A stretch of 8,028 bases of DNA, taken from positions 1-8,028 of the forward strand of contig JBFKPQ010000100.1 in the NCBI GenBank assembly GCA_041628225.1, read 5' to 3'. The position numbers were made by a program, and so were the translations under genes. Each line of letters begins with the position of its first letter. Position 1 is the stretch's first letter. The DNA comes from JBFKPQ01 sp041628225. GTDB lineage: Bacteria > Actinomycetota > Acidimicrobiia > Spongiisociales > JAENVV01. Below the pieces are notes generated by a model. That model was given only the letters and a program-made list of their open reading frames with translations, was not told the DNA's origin and ran no database searches. Below are positions 1-4,728 of the stretch, in pieces.

Positions 1-450
1 GACCCGGTGGACCGCGGCCAGGACTGCGTTCTTCGGGCGGGCCAGGTCGACGACGCCAGCCCTGCCTCCCGGCCGCAGCACGCGGTGGATCTCGGCCAGT
101 GTGTCCTCGAGCGACGTGAGGTTCCGGAACACGTAGGCCGAGAACACCGCATCGAACGAACCGTCGGGGAATGGGAGGGACTCGCCGTAACCCACCACAC
201 GTTCGGCGATGGGGCTCAGCGCCAGCATCTCGGGCTCAGGGTCGAGCGCCACGACATCTCGCTCGCCGAACGCGGGCGCCGCCGCTCCCGTGCCGGAGCC
301 GAGATCGAGCAGACGTCCCTCCGGTAGGTGGCTGATCACCTGTCGGCGCCAGTTCTGCTCCTGCCCCAACGACAGGACCCTGTTCAGCGTGTCGTAGCGC
401 GCGGCGATCTCGGTGAATACGCCGCGCGAGCCCTCAACCTCCCAGGACAT
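1..450 (-). CDS. UbiE/MenG-type SAM-dependent methyltransferase, N-terminal part (3' end outside window)
   Basis: This is a class I SAM-dependent methyltransferase that resembles the UbiE/MenG/COQ5 family, which carries out the C-methylation step of (dimethyl)menaquinone or ubiquinone synthesis. 150 codons are visible, read from the ATG at 450-448, and the frame stays open to the window edge. The family is about 230 residues long, so roughly the last third is missing. Family marks visible in the translation are the N-terminal VF-x(6)-YD-x(2)-N-x(3)-SLG block (residues 11-29), SAM-binding motif I DLGSGTG (49-55), the acidic end of strand 2 (D70), the LPFPDGSFDAV block (92-102), and RNL followed by EIHRVLRPGGR (109-130). 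The RNL...RVLRPGG combination favours UbiE/MenG over a generic methyltransferase. Motif I lacks the Asp that usually follows GTG in UbiE, so exact function is less sure. The start lies inside the end of serS (17-nt overlap), which suggests translational coupling. No strong Shine-Dalgarno precedes it. Confidence 0.85.
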   Translation of the reverse strand, partial: MSWEVEGSRGVFTEIAARYDTLNRVLSLGQEQNWRRQVISHLPEGRLLDLGSGTGAAAPAFGERDVVALDPEPEMLALSPIAERVVGYGESLPFPDGSFDAVFSAYVFRNLTSLEDTLAEIHRVLRPGGRAGVVDLARPKNAVLAAVHRV

Positions 451-1690
451 CGAACCCCACGTAGTCGCGGATCGCCTCTGGGATCACCACCGTGCCGTCG
501 GCCTGCTGGTGGTTCTCCATGATGGCCAGGATGGTTCGCCCGACTGCCACCGCGGTGCCGTTCAGCGTATGGACGAACCGATTGCCTTCGTCAGACCGGT
601 ACCGGATCTTCAGTCGGCGCGCCTGGAAATCGGTCGTGTTCGAGCACGACGTGACCTCTCGGTAGTCCTGCTGCGACGGAATCCACGCTTCGATGTCGTA
701 CTTCTTGGCGGCCGACGCCCCCAGGTCTCCGGCCGCCACATTCACCACTCGGTACGGCAACTCGAGGGCCTGAACGATCTTCTCCTCGATGGCGAACAGG
801 CGCTCGTGTTCGTCCCACGACTGGTCGGGGTGCACGAACGTGAACATCTCGACCTTGTCGAACTGATGGACCCGGAAGATGCCGCGGGTGTCCTTGCCGT
901 AGGTGCCTGCTTCGCGCCGGAAACACGTCGAGAAACCGGCGTAGCGGCGGGGCAGGTCGGCTTCGTCGAAGATTTCGTCCATGTGCATGGCCGCCAGGGG
1001 AACCTCGGCGGTGCCGACGAGGAAGAGGTCGTCTTCGGGAACGGCATAGACCTGCTCTCGAGCTTCCGGGAAGAATCCGGTTCCGAACAGCGCCGGCTCG
1101 CGGACGAGGACGGGCGGGACGACGGGTGTGAAGCCTTCGGAGGCGAGCGTGTCGAGCGCCCAGCGGGCCAGCCCGAACTCGAGCATCACCGCCTGCCCTT
1201 TGAGGTAGGCGAACCGCGACCCGGACACCTTGGCGCCAGCCTCGACGTCGATGACGCCGAGCGCCTCACCCAGCTCCTGGTGGTCCCGGGCCTCGAACCC
1301 GAACTCGGGCTCGGCACCCCACCGTTTGATCTCGACGTTGCTCTCGTCTGTGGCGCCGTCGGGCACCGACTCGTGGGCGACGTTCGGGACCTGGATCCAG
1401 AGTTCTTGGAACTCTGACTCGAGTTGTTCGACCGTGGTCGACAGTTCTTTGTGCTCGTTGGCCAGTCTCCCTGCCGCCTCGATGGCGGCGGTGCGCTCGT
1501 CGGCCGAGAGATTGGCGATCTGCTTGCCTGCCTCTTTCTGGCGAGAACGGACATCGTCGGCGTCACGACGGGTGGTGCGGATCTGCTCGTCGAGCGCAGC
1601 GAGGCGGTCGAAGTCGATCGTGACGCCCCGCCGTGCGGTCGCCGCCGCCAATGCAGCAGGGTCGTCACGGAGCATGGCAATGTCGATCAT
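434..1690 (-). CDS. serS: Seryl-tRNA synthetase
   Basis: Cytoplasmic class II aminoacyl-tRNA synthetase that charges tRNA-Ser (and tRNA-Sec where present) with serine using ATP. The 418-residue product is complete and of normal length. It opens with MIDIAMLRDDP, the usual SerRS N-terminus, followed by a charged helical stretch (about 26-95) that forms the long antiparallel coiled-coil arm gripping the tRNA-Ser variable arm. The catalytic domain shows a motif 1 region (about 186-207, with PPVLV and GTGFFP), the TAE serine-binding loop (227-229), motif 2 beginning FRRE (257-260) and continuing through RGIFRVHQFDKVE (269-281), the TSCSNTTDFQARR segment (347-359), and motif 3 with GTAVAVGRTILAI (378-390) before ENHQ. 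The start at 1690 is supported by an AGGAA Shine-Dalgarno 4 nt upstream and by the family N-terminus. Its stop lies inside the downstream methyltransferase gene. An 82-nt gap separates it from the upstream membrane-protein gene and holds a possible promoter. Confidence 0.98.
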   Translation of the reverse strand: MIDIAMLRDDPAALAAATARRGVTIDFDRLAALDEQIRTTRRDADDVRSRQKEAGKQIANLSADERTAAIEAAGRLANEHKELSTTVEQLESEFQELWIQVPNVAHESVPDGATDESNVEIKRWGAEPEFGFEARDHQELGEALGVIDVEAGAKVSGSRFAYLKGQAVMLEFGLARWALDTLASEGFTPVVPPVLVREPALFGTGFFPEAREQVYAVPEDDLFLVGTAEVPLAAMHMDEIFDEADLPRRYAGFSTCFRREAGTYGKDTRGIFRVHQFDKVEMFTFVHPDQSWDEHERLFAIEEKIVQALELPYRVVNVAAGDLGASAAKKYDIEAWIPSQQDYREVTSCSNTTDFQARRLKIRYRSDEGNRFVHTLNGTAVAVGRTILAIMENHQQADGTVVIPEAIRDYVGFDVLGG

Positions 1691-1694
1691 CGGA

Positions 1695-1699
1695 TTCCT
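1695..1699 (-). promoter_or_regulatory. Shine-Dalgarno site of serS
   Basis: Read on the minus strand this is AGGAA, 4 nt before the ATG at 1690. It supports that start over the internal Met at codon 6. Confidence 0.6.
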
Positions 1700-1717
1700 G
1701 TTGGTCGGTGCGTGGGA

Positions 1718-1723
1718 ATGGTA
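1718..1723 (-). promoter_or_regulatory. Possible -10 element for serS
   Basis: TACCAT on the minus strand matches the actinobacterial TAnnnT -10 pattern and lies 27 nt upstream of the serS start, in the 82-nt gap between serS and the upstream gene. No convincing TTGACA-like -35 box is seen at 16-18 nt. The match is short and could be chance, and serS could also be read through from the gene upstream. Confidence 0.3.
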
Positions 1724-1772
1724 CCGGCCCCGAGGGGCGACCCACTCGTGTTTGGGCGGATCGGTGCGACGC

Positions 1773-2798
1773 CTACCCGCCGGTGGTATCGGGTATCGGT
1801 GCCGACTCTGCGATGAAGACCTCGAGCGACTCGGGTGGGGGCGAGTCGCCAGTCGTCTCGGTCAGAACGCCGGCCACGATGCCATAGAAGCCTCCTCCCA
1901 CCACCGGCAGGTCTTTGAAGGACACCGTCACTTGCGCACCCGTCTCGATGATGGCCACCCTTCGGGTCTGCTGCGTGATCAGGTTGCCGAGTTGCGACTT
2001 GAGTTGCACGAGCACGGTGAGGTTCTCCTCTGGGAGGTTCCCGTTGTTCGACACCACGACTTGCACTTCGAGCATTTCGACGAACGGCAGCCTGGTCACC
2101 CCGTTCTCGAGACCACCGGTCGGCTCGGGAACGGTCACGACGTTGGCGATGACGATGCCGCGCCGACCGACGAGGGTTTGGGCGGCCTGCAGTCGATTGA
2201 CCAGCATCCCCAAGAAATCGGGCGTCGTACCGGCGGGCGGCAAGTAGGCGACGGGAGGCATGTCACTCGCCGTGATCTCGAGATCGGCCCGTAAGAGAGC
2301 CACCTCCTCGGCGAGCACGGCATACAAGCCGTCGCCGACGGCGAGACTGGCCAGGGCGTCGCCGAGCTCCGCAACTGCCACCGTGTTGGCCGGCTGATCG
2401 ACCACCGCCAGTGTGGCCTCCTCGTATTTCTCGAGACCCCGCTGCCAGGATTCCAGCATCCGGATCGCCAGACGCAGCGTGCCGCGTGTCTGCGGCGACA
2501 GTTCCTCTTCGGCGGGCAGCGACACCAGGCTCTCGGCCACGGACGCCTGGATCTGGTCGAGCTGGGCGATGTATCGGTCGCGGTCGAGCGACACCGGCGA
2601 CGTGACGAGTTGGCTGAAGCTCTCGGCGTTGAGTGCCTGGGTGGTGCCAAGGTCGCGCGCCGCATCGTGGAACGCGGTGGAAGCGAGGGTGTCGGACTGG
2701 AAGTTGCCGGCCGCCCAAAAGAGGAGGGCGATCACCGTCACGACCGCCGGGATGACGAGCCGCCACCGGCGGCGTCGGCGCGAGCGATCGGGGAACAT
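1773..2798 (-). CDS. Membrane-anchored protein of unknown function
   Basis: I do not recognise this 341-residue protein. It has a very basic N-terminus (RSRRRRRWR, residues 5-13), then one hydrophobic segment (about 14-30) with no lipobox cysteine, and the rest is soluble. This predicts a single-pass, N-in/C-out protein with a large extracytoplasmic part. Residues about 35-180 look mostly helical, with regular hydrophobic spacing and many Glu/Ala/Leu. Residues about 181-235 form a Pro/Gly-rich joining region. Residues about 236-310 alternate like beta strands (EVQVVVSNNGNLPEENLTV at 244-262, then AQVTVSFKDLPVVGGG), reminiscent of CARDB/Ig-like extracellular folds. A Pro-rich tail ends it. The start at 2798 was chosen because an ATG 51 nt further up lies within the tRNA-Leu gene. 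No Shine-Dalgarno precedes it and only 4 nt separate it from the tRNA 3' end, so it is probably co-transcribed with the tRNA and starts almost leaderless. It is followed by serS on the same strand after 82 nt. Confidence 0.8.
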   Translation of the reverse strand: MFPDRSRRRRRWRLVIPAVVTVIALLFWAAGNFQSDTLASTAFHDAARDLGTTQALNAESFSQLVTSPVSLDRDRYIAQLDQIQASVAESLVSLPAEEELSPQTRGTLRLAIRMLESWQRGLEKYEEATLAVVDQPANTVAVAELGDALASLAVGDGLYAVLAEEVALLRADLEITASDMPPVAYLPPAGTTPDFLGMLVNRLQAAQTLVGRRGIVIANVVTVPEPTGGLENGVTRLPFVEMLEVQVVVSNNGNLPEENLTVLVQLKSQLGNLITQQTRRVAIIETGAQVTVSFKDLPVVGGGFYGIVAGVLTETTGDSPPPESLEVFIAESAPIPDTTGG

Positions 2799-2802
2799 TG
2801 CG

Positions 2803-2886
2803 TGGGCGAGGGGGGACTTGAACCCCCACGAGCTAATGCTCACAGGCACCTGAAGCCTGCGCGTCTGCCAATTCCGCCACTCGCCC
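2803..2886 (-). tRNA. tRNA-Leu, anticodon CAG (reads CUG)
   Basis: The 84-nt minus-strand sequence folds as a class II (long variable arm) tRNA. It has a perfect 7-bp acceptor stem GGGCGAG/CTCGCCC with discriminator A (2803), a D stem GCG/CGC with the loop GAATTGGCAGA, an anticodon stem CAGGC/GCCTG enclosing the loop TTCAGGT with anticodon CAG at 2852-2850, a variable arm with a GAGC/GCTC hairpin, and a T arm GGGGG-TTCAAGT-CCCCC. The long variable arm, CAG anticodon and discriminator A fit tRNA-Leu. The bases after the discriminator are CGC, so the 3' CCA is not encoded and must be added after trimming. It is transcribed divergently from fhaA. In M. tuberculosis a tRNA-Leu gene (leuT) also lies beside fhaA, from memory. 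Confidence 0.97.
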
Positions 2887-2901
2887 GGAGTAGCAGCCGG
2901 G

Positions 2902-2907
2902 ATCGTA
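2902..2907 (-). promoter_or_regulatory. Probable -10 element of the tRNA-Leu gene
   Basis: TACGAT on the minus strand fits TAnnnT. Initiation about 7 nt downstream would fall near 2895 and leave a short leader of about 9 nt before the mature tRNA 5' end at 2886, a normal layout for tRNA genes. A hexamer AGTTCA lies 17 nt upstream (2925-2930), but it resembles the -35 consensus only weakly. The element lies within the 67-bp region shared with the divergent fhaA promoter. Confidence 0.5.
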
Positions 2908-2941
2908 CCACGGACCCGATCGCATGAACTGGCCAGGCCGA

Positions 2942-2947
2942 TACACT
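2942..2947 (+). promoter_or_regulatory. Probable -10 element of the fhaA operon (leaderless start)
   Basis: TACACT fits the TAnnnT actinobacterial -10 pattern and ends 6 nt before the GTG at 2954. Transcription starting about 7 nt downstream of the hexamer would begin on or next to that GTG, giving a leaderless mRNA. No Shine-Dalgarno precedes the GTG, which agrees with this. No clear -35 box is visible. This is the only promoter-like site I see ahead of the six-gene operon. Confidence 0.55.
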
Positions 2948-2953
2948 CGTCGT

Positions 2954-3613
2954 GTGAAACTCGTCCGCCACGTCGAACGCCGCCTCGAACAGCTGGTCGA
3001 AGGACTGGCCGGCAAGATGTTCCGCGGCCAGATGCATCCCGTCGAACTGGCGTCGCGGCTCATCCGAGAGGCCGACCTGGCCGTGTCCGACGATCACCCG
3101 GCCGGCCCGGCCGCCCCCAACGCCTTCGAGATACGGATCGCGCCCGAACTGTTGACCGACGAGCTACCGGCTGCATTCCTCCAGGAACTCGCCCGAGCGG
3201 TCGAGGACACCGCCATAGAGCGCGGGTGGCGTCTGCCCGGCCCTGTCAAGATCACGCTGCTGGAAGACCCCAATCTCACGACAGGGGTCAAGGTCGCCAC
3301 CTCGTCGGAACCTGGACCTCTCCGCGCCTGGGCGCGCCTCACCGGATCGGACGGTTCCTTCGACATCGGCTTCAACCGGTCGATCATCGGGCGTGCCGAC
3401 GCGGCCGACGTTCGCATCGTCGACCCGCATGTGAGTCGAGCCCATGCCGTCTTGTGGCGCGACGGCACCGGCTATTGGGTCGACGACCTCGGTTCGGCCA
3501 ACGGCACGAAGGTCGACGGTCGCTCCGTCAGCGGCCCGGCTGCCGTGCACAACGGATCTCTCGTCGTGTTCGGGCGGGCCAGGCTCACTTTCCGCGTGCT
3601 CTCGACCGTATGA
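2954..3613 (+). CDS. fhaA: FhaA-type protein: DUF3662 domain plus C-terminal FHA domain
   Basis: A cytoplasmic adaptor that binds phosphothreonine through its FHA domain. In mycobacteria FhaA links Ser/Thr kinase signalling to peptidoglycan synthesis, partly through the MviN pseudokinase domain; that role is inferred here by family. The 219-residue product begins with a DUF3662 domain (about 1-105), recognisable from VERRLEQLVEG (7-17), FRGQMHPVELASRLIREAD (23-41) and the following FEIRIAPE segment (58-65). The FHA domain fills about 125-217 with the phosphopeptide-binding marks G146-R147, S161-R-A-H164 and SANGT (181-185). The mycobacterial protein is over 500 residues because of a long disordered linker; here the two domains are separated by only about 10-20 residues. 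The GTG at 2954 was chosen because it gives the family N-terminus and sits just after a -10 element. The in-frame ATG at 2924 would place coding sequence across that promoter. The gene overlaps fhaB by 4 nt (ATGA). Confidence 0.93.
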   Translation: MKLVRHVERRLEQLVEGLAGKMFRGQMHPVELASRLIREADLAVSDDHPAGPAAPNAFEIRIAPELLTDELPAAFLQELARAVEDTAIERGWRLPGPVKITLLEDPNLTTGVKVATSSEPGPLRAWARLTGSDGSFDIGFNRSIIGRADAADVRIVDPHVSRAHAVLWRDGTGYWVDDLGSANGTKVDGRSVSGPAAVHNGSLVVFGRARLTFRVLSTV

Positions 3614-4023
3614 CGGCGCTGATCCTCTCGGCGCTCAAGCTGATCTTCGTCGCGCTTCTGTTGCTCTTCGTGTGGCAGATCGCCAAAGCCATCGCCGCGC
3701 ATCTCGGCGGTCTCCAGACTCCGAAGGCACCAAAGCGCGGCACCGAGATCGTGTTCGTCAGGTCCGACACCATGGCGGGAGTGGACTTCCACGTCGATGA
3801 CGTCAAGGTCATCGGGCGCAGCGACCAGGCCGACATCGTCATCGACGATCCGTATGCTTCCGAGTTCCACCTGCGATTCTCCGCATCGGACGGCGTACTG
3901 ATGCTGCAAGATCTCGGGTCGACCAACGGGACGTACGTCAATGGTCGTAGAGTGAGTGCGCCTACGCCGCTGAACCAGGGCGATGCGGTACAGGTGGGCA
4001 AGACGGTGATGGAGGTCCGATGA
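3610..4023 (+). CDS. fhaB: FhaB-type membrane-anchored FHA domain protein
   Basis: A small phosphothreonine-binding protein of 137 residues, equivalent to mycobacterial FhaB/FipA, which links kinase signalling to division and wall-synthesis proteins. Residues 4-27 form a hydrophobic N-terminal segment that should anchor it in the membrane with the FHA domain in the cytoplasm. Residues 28-45 are a short basic linker. The FHA domain occupies about 46-137, with G69-R70, S84-E-F-H87 and GSTNGT (103-108). The Ser and His of the second motif are kept, but Phe86 occupies the place just before His where an Arg is common in FhaB relatives. The start codon overlaps the fhaA stop (ATGA) and its stop overlaps the pstP start (ATGA). 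No Shine-Dalgarno is seen ahead of it, so translation probably depends on coupling to fhaA. Confidence 0.93.
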   Translation: MTALILSALKLIFVALLLLFVWQIAKAIAAHLGGLQTPKAPKRGTEIVFVRSDTMAGVDFHVDDVKVIGRSDQADIVIDDPYASEFHLRFSASDGVLMLQDLGSTNGTYVNGRRVSAPTPLNQGDAVQVGKTVMEVR

Positions 4024-4727
4024 CCCTGACCTGGGCTACCGGCACGCACGCCGGCCGAGTCCGAGCCGGTAATGAGGACCGCGTGTTTCCCGAGGCCGGC
4101 GGCAGCACCAGTGACCGCCTGCTCATCGCGGTCGCCGACGGCATGGGCGGCCATGTGGCGGGCGAGGTGGCGAGTTCGGTGGCGCTGGCCGCCGCCGTGG
4201 AGGCGGATGGTTCGGCCGGTGAACGGATCTCGTCGGGAAACCAGGCGGTCATCGCCGAATCACTCTCCCGGCCCGAGCTGCGAGGCATGGGCACCACCAT
4301 CACGCTGGCCGACATCCGAGCAGACGGCACGATGGTCATCGGCCACGTCGGGGACAGTCGTGCATATCTGATCCGCGAGGGAACGATCACCCAGCTCACC
4401 CGCGACCACACGGTTGTCGCCGAATATGTGGCGACGGGCAAACTCGACCCCTCCGACGTCGCCAACCACCCGCAGCGCAGCGTCCTCACGCGCGCGGTCG
4501 GCCTCACCGACGATCTCGTGATCGACGAGCTCCAGGAACGATTGGCGGCGGGCGACCGTTTGATCCTCTGTTCGGATGGACTGAACACGATGGTCGACGA
4601 CGAGGAGATCCTGCGGATCGCTTCTACGGGAAAGGCCGAGGCCACCGTATGGGCACTGATCGAAGCCGCCAACCAGGCCGGCGGACACGACAACATCACG
4701 GTGGCAGTGATCGACTGCTCGGCATGA
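4020..4727 (+). CDS. pstP: PP2C-type Ser/Thr protein phosphatase (PstP-like)
   Basis: A metal-dependent (Mn/Mg) PP2C/PPM phosphatase. It is expected to dephosphorylate the kinase encoded at the end of the operon and that kinase's substrates. The 235 residues are almost entirely catalytic domain, with the metal-binding and active-site motifs in order: RAGNED (15-20), ADGMGGH (39-45), GMGTT (89-93), GHVGDSRAY (108-116), TRDHT (127-131), LTRAVG (156-161), LCSDGL with metal ligand D186 (183-188), and GGHDNIT with D224 (221-227). All expected acidic ligands are present. Mycobacterial PstP is about 514 residues and carries a transmembrane segment and an extracellular domain. This protein stops right after the catalytic domain with no hydrophobic segment, so it should be soluble. 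A strong GGAGGT site at 4011-4016, inside the end of fhaB, lies just upstream of the ATG. It is followed after 1 nt by rodA. Confidence 0.95.
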   Translation: MTLTWATGTHAGRVRAGNEDRVFPEAGGSTSDRLLIAVADGMGGHVAGEVASSVALAAAVEADGSAGERISSGNQAVIAESLSRPELRGMGTTITLADIRADGTMVIGHVGDSRAYLIREGTITQLTRDHTVVAEYVATGKLDPSDVANHPQRSVLTRAVGLTDDLVIDELQERLAAGDRLILCSDGLNTMVDDEEILRIASTGKAEATVWALIEAANQAGGHDNITVAVIDCSA

Positions 4728-4728
4728 G

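Noticed and set aside
413..1417. 334-codon open frame on the plus strand opposite serS
   Set aside because: It lies fully antisense to a well-supported serS, and its translation has no recognisable domain.
1727..1739. GCCCC-GA-GGGGC inverted repeat between the membrane-protein gene and serS as a terminator
   Set aside because: The loop is too small for a good hairpin and no T-tract follows on the minus strand.
1230..2294. 354-codon open frame on the plus strand across the serS start and the membrane-protein gene
   Set aside because: It is Ser/Arg/His-rich with no domain, crosses the serS promoter gap and is best explained as a shadow of the opposite-strand genes.
2799..2849. N-terminal extension of the membrane protein starting from the ATG at 2849
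   Set aside because: The extra 17 codons lie almost entirely within the tRNA-Leu gene and would place the basic/TM segment unusually far from the N-terminus.
2803..2886. tRNA-Leu as an integration (attB) site of a mobile element
   Set aside because: No integrase, no duplicated tRNA 3' end and no change in gene character on either side within the window.
2901..2921. GATCG / CGATC inverted repeat (11-nt spacing) overlapping the tRNA -10 element
   Set aside because: Only 5 bp per arm with no extended match, too short to claim a regulator site.
2929..2936. CTGGCCAG palindrome in the divergent control region as an operator
   Set aside because: An 8-bp palindrome is expected often by chance in GC-rich DNA, and there is no second copy or longer symmetry.
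2924..2953. ATG at 2924 as an alternative fhaA start, adding 10 residues
   Set aside because: The added residues are not part of the DUF3662 family N-terminus, and the stretch contains the -10 element; the GTG at 2954 fits better.
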